Source: Corynebacterium atrinae (GTDB lineage Bacteria; Actinomycetota; Actinomycetes; Mycobacteriales; Mycobacteriaceae). Taken from it: a stretch of DNA of 64,000 nt. Position numbers and translations under genes: made by a program. Every line of letters begins with the position of its first letter. Within the stretch, counting starts at the first letter, position 1. The stretch lies in the NCBI RefSeq assembly GCF_030408455.1, contig NZ_CP046977.1, forward strand, positions 248,001-312,000. Reading direction: 5' to 3'. The notes beneath the pieces were generated by a model that saw nothing but the letters and a program-made list of their open reading frames with translations, had not been told where the DNA came from and searched no databases. Positions 55,810-64,000 of this stretch are shown piece by piece.

Positions 55810-57516
55810 TTAGCGGTTCAGCAGCTTCAGCAGATCCTGCTGGACCTCGCGGCGGCGAATCTTGCCCAGCTGGTCGCGGGCCAGATCCTCGAAGTGATAG
55901 AAGGTGCGCGGGACCTTGTAGCGCGTGAGGCGCTCGCGGGCGAAGTCCTTGAGGCCCTCCGGGTCCAGGGCGGCACCTTCGCTGAGGGTGACACAAGCGA
56001 CGACATCCTCGGAGCCATCGGCGCGGGGACGACCGACGACCGCCAGATCGATAATGTCGGGGTGCTCGCGCATGGCCTCCTCCACCTCAATGGGGTAGAC
56101 GTTGAAGCCACCGGTGATGATGACTTCCTTGATGCGGGCAACGAGGCGGATGAAGCCGTCCTCTTCCATCACTCCCACGTCACCGGTGCGGTACCACCCA
56201 TCGTGGAAGCTGGCTTCGGTGGCTTCCGGCTGGTTGAGGTAGCCGGAAAAGACCTGCGGACCCTTGACTAGGATCTCGCCCTCGGTGCCATCAGGCTGAG
56301 TCTCGTCGAGGTTCTCGGGGTTGGCGATCCGGATCTCCGTGTCCGGGAAGGGGATACCCACATAGCCCGGGCGGCGGTTCTTGTTCATCGGGTTACCGAC
56401 GATGATCGGGGACGTCTCGGTGAGGCCGTAGCCCTCGACGAGCAGGCCGCCGGTGAGGCGCTCCCACTTCTCCACCGTGGACACCGGCAGGGTCGCGGCG
56501 CCACAGAAGGAATTGCGAACGCCGGTGATGCTGATGTCCTCGGCCTCGGCGGCCTCGACGATCTTCTCGTAGAGCGTCGGCACACCCGGCACCCAGGTCG
56601 GGGTGTGCTTCTTCATCACGTCCATGATCAACGGCACCCTGGGTGCCGGGAGCAGGACCATTTCGCCGCCGACGTAGAAGGCGAGGGTGCCCACCATGGT
56701 GAGGCCATAGGCGTGGAACATTGGCAGGGCAGCGAGCATCCGCTCGTCCTCTTCGCCGAGGCCCGGCACCCAGTTCTTACCTTGCAGGCAGTTGGCAAAG
56801 AGGTTGCCGTGCGAGAGCTGCGCTCCCTTCGGGGTGCCCGTCGTGCCGGAGGTGTAGAGGATGAGGGCAGTGGTGTCTTTGGTCACGCTCGGCTCTGAGA
56901 CGATGTCCTCACCGTCGCCGCCGATGGCCGAACCAATAAGGGCCTCCCACGGCACCGTGTTGGGGGCAGGCGCCGTCAGCGCATCGCGGGATTCGCGGAT
57001 CTTCTTCAGCGGCAGGCTCAGGGCCAACTGCTTGAACTTGGGCATCGCCTCGACCATGTTCACCGAGATGATGGTCTCCAGTGCGGTGCTTCCGCGCAGC
57101 TTCTCCAACGTCGGAGCAGCCTTGTCCCACGCGATGGCCACACGGGCACCATGGTCGGCGAAGGGTGCCTTGAGCTCATGCGCGGTGTAGAGAGGATTGT
57201 GCTCCACGACGGTCGCACCGAGCTTGAGCACCGCGTAGAACGCGGCGATGTGCTGCGGGCAGTTCGGGAGGATGATGGCAACTTTGTCGCCCGGGCGAAC
57301 GCCAAAGGCGCGCAGGCCAGCGGCAGCGCGGCGGACCTGGCGATCGAGCTCCCCGTAGGTCTGGCTGCGGCCGAAGAACCAGGTGGCTGACTTGTCTGCG
57401 TTGAGCGCGAGATTGTTGTCGTAGACATCCAACAGGGTGGTGTCGTCGTACTCCAGCGAGTGGGGCGTCCACTCGTCGTAATACTTAAGCCAAGCCTTGT
57501 CCTCGTATGCCGACAT
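55810..57516 (-). CDS. fadD: Long-chain fatty-acid-CoA ligase
   Basis: A 568-residue ANL-superfamily acyl-CoA synthetase. It has the P-loop LILYTSGTTGTPKGAQLSH (about residue 218), VEGYGLTETSPI, the FACS-type region GWYRTGDVGVMEEDGFIRLVARIKEVIITGGFNVYP, and the catalytic lysine in ARDQLGKIRRRE at the C-terminus. The linker and length fit bacterial FadD. ATG 57516 is preceded by AAGGGA. It diverges from mshA. A likely role is activating free fatty acids, including those from or for FAS-I-derived lipids. Confidence 0.9.
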   Translation of the reverse strand: MSAYEDKAWLKYYDEWTPHSLEYDDTTLLDVYDNNLALNADKSATWFFGRSQTYGELDRQVRRAAAGLRAFGVRPGDKVAIILPNCPQHIAAFYAVLKLGATVVEHNPLYTAHELKAPFADHGARVAIAWDKAAPTLEKLRGSTALETIISVNMVEAMPKFKQLALSLPLKKIRESRDALTAPAPNTVPWEALIGSAIGGDGEDIVSEPSVTKDTTALILYTSGTTGTPKGAQLSHGNLFANCLQGKNWVPGLGEEDERMLAALPMFHAYGLTMVGTLAFYVGGEMVLLPAPRVPLIMDVMKKHTPTWVPGVPTLYEKIVEAAEAEDISITGVRNSFCGAATLPVSTVEKWERLTGGLLVEGYGLTETSPIIVGNPMNKNRRPGYVGIPFPDTEIRIANPENLDETQPDGTEGEILVKGPQVFSGYLNQPEATEASFHDGWYRTGDVGVMEEDGFIRLVARIKEVIITGGFNVYPIEVEEAMREHPDIIDLAVVGRPRADGSEDVVACVTLSEGAALDPEGLKDFARERLTRYKVPRTFYHFEDLARDQLGKIRRREVQQDLLKLLNR

Positions 57517-57533
57517 AGAAAAGTTCCCTTCAA

Positions 57534-57561
57534 TTGGTTATGAGGTGAAAACCAGTATAAC
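57534..57561 (+). promoter_or_regulatory. Candidate sigma-A-type promoter of mshA
   Basis: TTGGTT (57534-57539), a 16-nt spacer and TATAAC (57556-57561) lie 41 nt upstream of the mshA start, in the gap shared with fadD. Confidence 0.45.
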
Positions 57562-57602
57562 GAGTGCCCTGCCACTCCTGTTGGGCCTCTACTATGAAGA
57601 TC

Positions 57603-58865
57603 ATGCGAGTTGCCATGATCTCCATGCACACCTCCCCGCTGCAGCAGCCCGGAGTGGGCGACGCGGGAGGCATGAACGTCTACGTCCTCAACACGGCCCT
57701 CCAGCTCGCGCGCCAGGGAGTCGAGGTAGATATCTTCACCCGGGCGACCCGCCCGAGCCAGGGGGAAATCGTCGAGGTCGCGCCGGGCCTGCGCGTTATC
57801 AACATCGTCGCCGGCCCCTACGACGGCCTAGCAAAAGAGGCCCTGCCCACCCAGCTAGCGGCGTTCGCGGGCGGCATCGTGCAGTTTAAAAAGTGTCACC
57901 CGGTCGAGTATGACCTCATCCATTCCCACTACTGGCTATCGGGCCAGGTCGGCTGGCTTCTCGCCGATCTGTGGGAGGTTCCGTTCGTGCACACCTCTCA
58001 CACCCTGGCCGCCGTGAAGAATGCCCACCGGAGCGAAGATGATTCCCCGGAGTCAGAGGCCCGCCGCATCTGTGAGCAGCAGCTGGTGGACAACGCTGAC
58101 TTCCTGGTGGTTAATACCCACGAGGAGACCAATGACCTCGTCGGCCATTATGACGCTAACCGCGAGCGAGTCGTTGTCGTCCCGCCCGGGACCGACACGG
58201 AGCTGTTCACCCCGGGAACCGAACGCAACACCGAGCTGTCCCGCCGCCAACTGGGCATCCCCCTCCACGCGCAAGTCATCGCCTTCGTCGGGCGTTTACA
58301 GCAGTTCAAAGGCCCCCAGGTGCTCATCCGGGCGGCCGCAGAGTTGATGAACCGCAACCCCGAGCGCAACCTGCGCGTCATCATCTGTGGTGGTGCCTCG
58401 GGGGCGTCGGCAAGCACCGAGATCTACGCCGACCTGGCGCGCGACCTCGGCATCGCTCGCCGCATCCGCTTCCTCGAGCCGCGCCCGCCCTCAGAGCTGG
58501 TGACCATCTACCAGGCGGCGGACATCGTCGCGGTCCCCAGCTACAACGAGTCCTTCGGCCTCGTCGCCATGGAGGCCCAAGCCTGCGGCACCCCGGTGGT
58601 CGCCGCCCGCGTCGGCGGCCTGCCCATCGCCGTCGCGGAGGGCGAGACCGGAGTGCTTGTCGACGGCCACGGGACAGAAGAATGGGCCGATGCCCTCGGC
58701 GCGCTCCTCGACGATGACGACACCCGGATGCGGATGGCCGAGGAAGCCGTCGCCCACGCCGCGAATTTCTCCTGGGCATCCACGGCGTCACAATTGGCGG
58801 CCGTCTACAACGAGGCCCTCAGCATCGATCACAGCGGCTGCTATCCGCGCCGCGCCGGAGCGTAA
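57603..58865 (+). CDS. mshA: D-inositol-3-phosphate glycosyltransferase (mycothiol synthesis)
   Basis: A 420-residue GT4 glycosyltransferase transferring GlcNAc from UDP-GlcNAc to inositol phosphate, the first committed step to mycothiol. The N-terminal [25 protein letters not shown] and [13 protein letters not shown] match the corynebacterial enzyme closely. The C-terminal donor site is [12 protein letters not shown] and [23 protein letters not shown] 57603 is preferred by similarity over ATG 57594. gpmA, senX3 and regX3 follow, a conserved actinobacterial order. Confidence 0.95.
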   Translation: MRVAMISMHTSPLQQPGVGDAGGMNVYVLNTALQLARQGVEVDIFTRATRPSQGEIVEVAPGLRVINIVAGPYDGLAKEALPTQLAAFAGGIVQFKKCHPVEYDLIHSHYWLSGQVGWLLADLWEVPFVHTSHTLAAVKNAHRSEDDSPESEARRICEQQLVDNADFLVVNTHEETNDLVGHYDANRERVVVVPPGTDTELFTPGTERNTELSRRQLGIPLHAQVIAFVGRLQQFKGPQVLIRAAAELMNRNPERNLRVIICGGASGASASTEIYADLARDLGIARRIRFLEPRPPSELVTIYQAADIVAVPSYNESFGLVAMEAQACGTPVVAARVGGLPIAVAEGETGVLVDGHGTEEWADALGALLDDDDTRMRMAEEAVAHAANFSWASTASQLAAVYNEALSIDHSGCYPRRAGA

Positions 58866-58937
58866 CTCTCCGAGAAAATTCGTGCGCTGTATCTCTTCCA
58901 CCAGCGCTACGGCCCCAAAAGTGGCATATTGGGGGAC

Positions 58938-59684
58938 ATGAGTAACGGAAAGCTGATTCTCCTACGCCACGGCCAGAGCCAGTGGAACGAGTCCAACCAA
59001 TTCACCGGCTGGGTTGACGTCGACCTGACCACCAAGGGAGAGGACGAAGCCAAGCGCGGCGGCGAGCTCCTCAAGGAAGCGGGCCTGCTGCCCGACGTGC
59101 TGTACACCTCGCTGCTGCGTCGTGCGATCCGCACGGCGAACATCGCCCTCGATCACGCTGATCGCCACTGGATTCCCGTCGTCCGCGACTGGCGCCTCAA
59201 CGAACGCCACTACGGCGCACTGCAGGGCCTGAACAAGGCCGAGACCAAGGACAAGTACGGCGAGGAGCAGTTCATGTCCTGGCGCCGTTCCTACGACACT
59301 CCGCCGCCGGAGCTGGCCGATGACTCTGAGTACTCGCAGTCCCAGGACGTGCGCTACGCAGACCTGCCGGCCGTGCCGCGCACTGAGTGCCTCAAGGACG
59401 TCGTCGATCGCTTCATCCCGTACTACACCGAGGAGATCCTCCCCCGGGTCAAGGCGGGCGAGACCGTCCTCATCGCGGCGCACGGCAACTCCCTGCGCGC
59501 GCTGGTCAAGCACCTCGACAACATCTCGGATGAGGACATCGCGGCTCTGAACATCCCCACCGGTATTCCGCTGGTCTACGAACTGTCCGCTGACGGCACC
59601 GTCCTCAACCCCGGCGGTACCTACCTTGATCCCGAGGCCGCTGCGGCCGGTGCCGCAGCAGTTGCGGCACAGGGTGGTAAGTAG
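58938..59684 (+). CDS. gpmA: 2,3-bisphosphoglycerate-dependent phosphoglycerate mutase
   Basis: A 248-residue glycolytic enzyme interconverting 3- and 2-phosphoglycerate. The phosphohistidine is His11 in [17 protein letters not shown]. The second histidine region is [14 protein letters not shown], and [12 protein letters not shown] is characteristic of dPGM. ATG 58938, just after GGGGGAC, is chosen over an upstream in-frame start at 58929. It probably ends 10 nt before senX3. Confidence 0.96.
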   Translation: MSNGKLILLRHGQSQWNESNQFTGWVDVDLTTKGEDEAKRGGELLKEAGLLPDVLYTSLLRRAIRTANIALDHADRHWIPVVRDWRLNERHYGALQGLNKAETKDKYGEEQFMSWRRSYDTPPPELADDSEYSQSQDVRYADLPAVPRTECLKDVVDRFIPYYTEEILPRVKAGETVLIAAHGNSLRALVKHLDNISDEDIAALNIPTGIPLVYELSADGTVLNPGGTYLDPEAAAAGAAAVAAQGGK

Positions 59685-59694
59685 CCACTAGCGC

Positions 59695-60948
59695 GTGTCC
59701 GCTGTTCTCTCGTTCCTGTTGGGCGTCGCCGTCACCGGCGTCGCCCTTCCGGCCTTGATCTGGGGTCGTAAGCGCCTGCAGCGCTACCGCTCCTCGGCCA
59801 CGCTGGAGGACAATCAGGTCACCACCGTCAGCCAAGTGCTTCACCTGGCTATTCAGGGTTCCCCCACCGGTCTGGCCGTGCTGGACCGGGGTGGAGAGGT
59901 CATCCTCTCCAACGCCCGCGCGCACGAGATGAATCTCGTCCACGATCGCACCGTCAACGCCACCGTGTGGCGGGTCGCCGAAGAGGTCTACGCGGACAAG
60001 GAACCCCGCAATCTCGACATTTCCGTGCCGAAGCGGCGAACCGGCAACCGCGTGTCCTCCGTGCGCGCGTTGATCAAACCCCTGACGCTTGTCGACGATC
60101 GCTTCGTCATCGTCTACGGCAGCGACGAGAGCGAAAACGTGCGGATGGAATCCGCCCGCCGCGACTTCGTCGCGAACGTCTCCCACGAACTGAAAACCCC
60201 CGTCGGTGGCATGGCTCTGCTAGCCGAGGCCCTCATGGAGGCCGTCGACGACCAGGAGCAGGTGGAGTACTTCGGTACTCGCTTGCACCGTGAGGCCCAC
60301 CGCATGGCGGACATGATCAACGAGCTCATTTCACTCTCCAAACTCCAAGGCGCGGAGGCCCTGCCGGAGATGGAGCCGGTCCTCATCGACGATGTCATCG
60401 CGGAGGCCTTCGCCCGCAACCAGGTCGCCGCCGATACCGCGGACATCACGTTGACCAAGGGCGCGGACTCCGGTGTCCTCGTCCTGGGTGACAAGTCTCT
60501 GCTGGTCACCGCCGTGTCCAACCTCATTTCCAACGCCATTAACTACTCGCCCCATTCCGTCCCGGTCTCCGTGTCCCAAAAGGTCACGAGCGATGACGTC
60601 GTGCTCATCCGCGTCACCGACCGGGGCATCGGCATGTCCCCGGAGGACCAAAAGCGCGTGTTCGAGCGTTTCTTCCGCGTGGACAAGGCGCGTTCGCGTT
60701 CCACCGGAGGGACGGGGCTAGGTTTGGCCATCGTCAAGCACGTGGTGGCCAACCACAGCGGTAACATCAAACTATGGTCCCGGCCCGGTACCGGCTCCAC
60801 CTTCACCCTTGAACTGCCGATCTACCGCCCTGATCCTTCCCCGGACGTGCCGGCCGAAGTAGGGGAAGAAGAGAATCCGGCGGCCAACGGCCCGCTTCGC
60901 CAGGCGGTGTCGCGGGTGGCCACACGTCGAAAGGACAAAGCAACATGA
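59695..60948 (+). CDS. senX3: Two-component sensor histidine kinase, SenX3-like
   Basis: A 417-residue membrane kinase. An N-terminal hydrophobic segment (about residues 1-24) is followed by a PAS-like domain (about 45-145, GSPTGLAVLDRGG). The H-box has His164 in FVANVSHELKTPVGG, and the ATPase domain has NLISNAINYS, DRGIGM and GTGLGLAIVKHV. The start is GTG 59695. In mycobacteria SenX3-RegX3 senses phosphate limitation. Corynebacteria use PhoRS for that, so the signal here is uncertain. Confidence 0.92.
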   Translation: MSAVLSFLLGVAVTGVALPALIWGRKRLQRYRSSATLEDNQVTTVSQVLHLAIQGSPTGLAVLDRGGEVILSNARAHEMNLVHDRTVNATVWRVAEEVYADKEPRNLDISVPKRRTGNRVSSVRALIKPLTLVDDRFVIVYGSDESENVRMESARRDFVANVSHELKTPVGGMALLAEALMEAVDDQEQVEYFGTRLHREAHRMADMINELISLSKLQGAEALPEMEPVLIDDVIAEAFARNQVAADTADITLTKGADSGVLVLGDKSLLVTAVSNLISNAINYSPHSVPVSVSQKVTSDDVVLIRVTDRGIGMSPEDQKRVFERFFRVDKARSRSTGGTGLGLAIVKHVVANHSGNIKLWSRPGTGSTFTLELPIYRPDPSPDVPAEVGEEENPAANGPLRQAVSRVATRRKDKAT

Positions 60949-61643
60949 CGACGACCATTCTCATTGTCGAAGATGAGGAATCGCTCGCCGATCCCTTGGC
61001 TTTTCTCCTCCGCAAGGAGGGATTCGACGTCATCACCGCTGGTGACGGTCCGACCGCGTTGGTGGAGTTCGACAAAAACGACATCGACATCGTCCTGCTC
61101 GACCTCATGCTGCCGGGCATGTCCGGCACCGACGTGTGCAAGCAGCTGCGTTCGACGTCCTCGGTACCCGTCATCATGGTCACGGCCCGCGACTCCGAGA
61201 TCGACAAGGTCGTCGGCCTTGAACTCGGCGCAGATGATTACGTGACCAAGCCTTATTCTTCCCGCGAGCTCATCGCCCGCATCCGCGCCGTCCTGCGCCG
61301 CGGAACGGACTCGGACAACGGTGGCTTCGACGAACTCGAGGAGCGAATCCTCGAGGGTGGTCGGGTGCGCATGGACGTGCAGCGACACACGGTGACCGTC
61401 GCCGGTGAGCCGGTGCCCATGCCGCTCAAGGAGTTCGACCTCCTGGAATACCTGCTGCGCAACGCCGGCCGCGTGCTCACCCGCGGCCAGCTCATCGACC
61501 GGATCTGGGGTGCCGACTACGTCGGTGATACCAAGACACTCGACGTCCACGTCAAGCGGCTGCGTTCCAAGATCGAGGAAGAACCGTCCCGACCCCAGCA
61601 CCTCGTGACCGTGCGTGGCCTGGGGTACAAGTTCGAGGCTTAG
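60945..61643 (+). CDS. regX3: Two-component response regulator, RegX3-like (OmpR/PhoB family)
   Basis: A 232-residue response regulator. The receiver has the acidic pocket VEDEE (about residues 8-12), the phosphoacceptor Asp53 in VLLDLMLPGMSG and the conserved Lys in YVTKPYS (about 102). The C-terminal winged helix includes KEFDLLEYLLRNAGRVLTRGQL and VHVKRLRSKIE. The start overlaps the senX3 stop as ATGA. It ends against the convergent permease gene. Confidence 0.95.
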   Translation: MTTTILIVEDEESLADPLAFLLRKEGFDVITAGDGPTALVEFDKNDIDIVLLDLMLPGMSGTDVCKQLRSTSSVPVIMVTARDSEIDKVVGLELGADDYVTKPYSSRELIARIRAVLRRGTDSDNGGFDELEERILEGGRVRMDVQRHTVTVAGEPVPMPLKEFDLLEYLLRNAGRVLTRGQLIDRIWGADYVGDTKTLDVHVKRLRSKIEEEPSRPQHLVTVRGLGYKFEA

Positions 61644-64000
61644 CGCTCGATCGCTTCCAGGGGCGGGGTGCGGGAGGCTTTGATCGCCGGGATGAGTGCG
61701 GCGATCACTCCGACCAGCACGGAGGCCGCGACCATGATCATGATCTGCACCCAGGGGATTTCGGGGCTCGCCATTCCCTTGGAGCCCAGCACCCGCACTG
61801 CGGACCACCCTGCGGCGGTACCCAGCACGATGCCGACGGCCGCGCCGTGGATGGAAATGATGAGGGATTCGATCTGAATGATTTTCCTCAGCTGGTGCCG
61901 CTGCACGCCGACGGCGCGGAGCATGCCGAGCTCGCGGGTTCGTTCCGCCACGGACAGCAACAGCGTGTTGATGATGCCCAACGTCGCGATGATGACAGCC
62001 AGCGCCAACAGGGCGTAAATGATGAGAAGTAGTTGGTTGATCTGGGTTCCCAGCGTGTTGCCGTATTCCGCCTTCGTCTTCACCTGAACCACCAACAGCG
62101 ACGCGGTCGCCGCCGCCAGGTTGTCCCGCAATTGGGCATCGGACACCGATCCGTCACCGGTCACAAAGATTGCTTGTCGATGCAGGCTTGAGTCCAGGTT
62201 GTCCAGCACCTTCGCCGCTGCAGCGAGGCTCACCGTGATGTGGCCCAAAGTGGAATAGTCGGTGTAGACGCCGGTGATGGGGATGAACATTTCGGTGTAG
62301 AAGTCGCCCTGGAAGGCATTGATCCCAATGAGGTCGCCGACCCCGAGGTCGGCCTGGGAGGCATACTCCGCCGAGATGGCGGCACCTTCCAGGGCGTTGT
62401 TCATGCTCCCCGAAATGAGCCCGACGTCGATGTACTGGGAGAAGTCATCATCGACGACGGTGGTGGTGAGGTTGTCCCAGTTATCCACCTGTAAGGGCGC
62501 GGACATGAGGGTGCCCGCGCGTGCCACGCCCGGGGTCGCCATGACTAGGGATGTGGTTTGTTCTGGCAACCCGAGGGTAGAGGTACCGGCCTGCGTCGAA
62601 AAGTTGTTTCCGCCGAGACTGTCGAGGACGACGGGGACGGAGACGTTGGATTCGAGCATGCCGAAGACGCTGGCCCGCGTGGTCGCGCCGATGGTGCCAA
62701 CGCAGGCGACGAGGCCGACTCCCAGCGCCAGGGCTAGCGCGGAGGATGCCGAGCGTCGGGGATTGCGAACTGCGTTTCGACGTGCCAGAGTGCCCACCGC
62801 ACCCAGGGGGACCGTCAGTGCTCGGCCGAGAGTTTGGCCCGCGGCAACCACGAGGGTGGGGCCGATGAGCGGAATGGCGAGGAAAACGATGACCACGCCG
62901 ATGCCGGTGAAAGCTAGACGTTGTTCGACGTCGGGAGCAACCTCGTTGACGGAATTAATCAGCGCCGAACCCGCCACCAGCACTGCTCCGAGGGACATCA
63001 AAACTCCGGCGATGAGGAGTCGCAGGCGCGGTGCTCGGGTACGGCGGGCGTCGGAAAGGTCGAAAGCTTGGACCGGGGGAAGCATCCCGGCCCGGCGGGC
63101 AGGGGCCAGGGCGGATGCCATCGTGATGATGACGCCAAAAGCTAGCGGCAAGGCGATGGCCTCGTTCGTCCAGGTGAAGTCGATGGAGGCGAGCTCCCCG
63201 CCGACGTAATTGAAGGCGGCCAAGAGCCCAGCGACGAAGATGAAAGCCGCTGAGATACCGACAAAAGATCCCACGAGGCCGACGAGGAACGCCTCGGTGA
63301 GAACGGAATAGGCCACCTGAACGGTGGAAACACCGATGGAACGCAAGAGGGCGAACTCGCGGGTGCGCTGGCCGACGACCATCGCGAAGGTGTTGGTGAT
63401 GTTGAAAGCACCCACGAGCAGAGCTACGGCCCCGAAGATAACCAGCACGTAGCGGACGAACTCCATCTGTTGGAGGACGGCGCCGCTGATGTGCTCGACA
63501 ATCTGCTCGGGCAGCAGGGGAGTGAGGTCCCGCCAGGCCAATCCGATCCGGTTGCGCACCACCATCGGGTCCACGCCCGGTTGCGTCGAAATGACCACTT
63601 GCGAGGCGTGATCGAGTTCCGTGAACAATTGCAGGTAACGGTCGGAGGTGAACATGACGCTGATCCACCCGGCCGTGTCACGGGAGGAATCGAAAATTCC
63701 CGACACTTTCACGCGCAGATGCTCCCTGGGGGTGATTACCTGCAGCCACTCGCCCACGCTGACGTGCGCCCGGTCGGCGGCGGAGGAATTGAGCAGGACC
63801 TCATACCCTTTGCGGGGTAGCTCCCCGGCGATGAGTTCGGGACTGGGCCCGACGACCTGGTCTTCGGGGTACACCGCGGCCGGGTGGGCGCCGGACGACC
63901 CCGCCTGCATGGGTATGCCGTTCGGCGGGATCACAATGATCCCGGAGTTCCCCGCGGCGCGGATACCGCCTGGGGTTCCGGGCCCGTCCCCGACGATGTT
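61640..64000 (-). CDS. FtsX/MacB-type ABC transporter permease (5' end outside window)
   Basis: The frame is open to the window edge, so the start lies beyond 64000; 786 codons are visible. There are two FtsX-like units, each an extracytoplasmic domain followed by a membrane block. One block includes FGAVALLVGAFNITNTFAMVVGQRTREFALLRSIGVS, and the second, at the C-terminus, includes the similar LLSVAERTRELGMLRAVGVQRHQL. The layout fits permeases that work with a LolD/MacB-type ATPase in export of lipids or peptides; that ATPase should lie just upstream, outside the window. It converges with regX3 with overlapping stops. Confidence 0.88.
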   Translation of the reverse strand, partial: NIVGDGPGTPGGIRAAGNSGIIVIPPNGIPMQAGSSGAHPAAVYPEDQVVGPSPELIAGELPRKGYEVLLNSSAADRAHVSVGEWLQVITPREHLRVKVSGIFDSSRDTAGWISVMFTSDRYLQLFTELDHASQVVISTQPGVDPMVVRNRIGLAWRDLTPLLPEQIVEHISGAVLQQMEFVRYVLVIFGAVALLVGAFNITNTFAMVVGQRTREFALLRSIGVSTVQVAYSVLTEAFLVGLVGSFVGISAAFIFVAGLLAAFNYVGGELASIDFTWTNEAIALPLAFGVIITMASALAPARRAGMLPPVQAFDLSDARRTRAPRLRLLIAGVLMSLGAVLVAGSALINSVNEVAPDVEQRLAFTGIGVVIVFLAIPLIGPTLVVAAGQTLGRALTVPLGAVGTLARRNAVRNPRRSASSALALALGVGLVACVGTIGATTRASVFGMLESNVSVPVVLDSLGGNNFSTQAGTSTLGLPEQTTSLVMATPGVARAGTLMSAPLQVDNWDNLTTTVVDDDFSQYIDVGLISGSMNNALEGAAISAEYASQADLGVGDLIGINAFQGDFYTEMFIPITGVYTDYSTLGHITVSLAAAAKVLDNLDSSLHRQAIFVTGDGSVSDAQLRDNLAAATASLLVVQVKTKAEYGNTLGTQINQLLLIIYALLALAVIIATLGIINTLLLSVAERTRELGMLRAVGVQRHQLRKIIQIESLIISIHGAAVGIVLGTAAGWSAVRVLGSKGMASPEIPWVQIMIMVAASVLVGVIAALIPAIKASRTPPLEAIER

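Overview
The window is a dense, high-GC chromosomal segment from a mycolic-acid actinobacterium, almost certainly a Corynebacterium. The evidence is a single-chain type I fatty acid synthase, two tandem corynomycoloyltransferases, mycothiol enzymes (MshA and an S-(hydroxymethyl)mycothiol dehydrogenase), a RamB-type regulator beside lpd and sdhCAB, a membrane adenylate cyclase between topA and holB, and a fused RmlCD. No rRNA, insertion sequence, prophage or CRISPR array was seen; nearly all of it reads as conserved core genome.

Layout. 1-10.8 kb: end of a Tad/Flp pilus-like locus, a DUF1998 helicase, cspA, one unrecognised gene, a DedA protein, topA, two tandem YhhN-family proteins and adenylate cyclase. 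10.8-17 kb: holB, tRNA-Thr(CGT), an acyl-CoA ligase, a secreted SGNH hydrolase, and the mycothiol formaldehyde dehydrogenase with a metallo-hydrolase. 17-25.8 kb: sugar-nucleotide and cell-wall genes (galE-like epimerase, DUF2304 plus GT2 pair, another GT2, rmlA, rmlCD, rmlB, a polytopic flippase-like protein, an M1 peptidase). 25.8-30.7 kb: an S9 peptidase, two mycoloyltransferases and a 39-codon gene that could encode a mycomembrane peptide. 30.7-38 kb: lpd, ramB and sdhCAB with a membrane protein; the ramB-sdhC gap has RamB-, GlxR- and DtxR-like sites. 38-45.7 kb: DUF445, DUF2516, DeoC-like, DUF2993, methyltransferase, DUF2505, murB and a frameshifted lactate/malate dehydrogenase. 45.7-54.7 kb: the 2983-residue fatty acid synthase. 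54.9-64 kb: a MerR regulator with a carboxymuconolactone-decarboxylase-like protein, a fadD ligase, mshA, gpmA, senX3-regX3 and a truncated FtsX-type permease.

Much of the window serves the cell envelope. FAS-I and the two ligases supply acyl chains, the mycoloyltransferases attach mycolates, and the rml and galE-like genes supply dTDP-rhamnose and probably UDP-galactose for arabinogalactan. The adenylate cyclase would make the cAMP sensed by GlxR, for which a site lies upstream of sdhC.

The strongest signal not explained by genes is an 11-mer, CGTCGATAAGC, found 14 times by eye (10 on +, 4 on -), where far less than one copy is expected. It lies inside genes in all three codon registers and repeatedly forces the rare ATA codon, so it looks like a selected DNA-level signal. 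Also notable are a set of intergenic inverted repeats of similar layout, shared palindromes upstream of cspA/topA and of two lipid loci, the 39-codon gene beside the mycoloyltransferases, and a DeoC homologue that lacks its catalytic residues.
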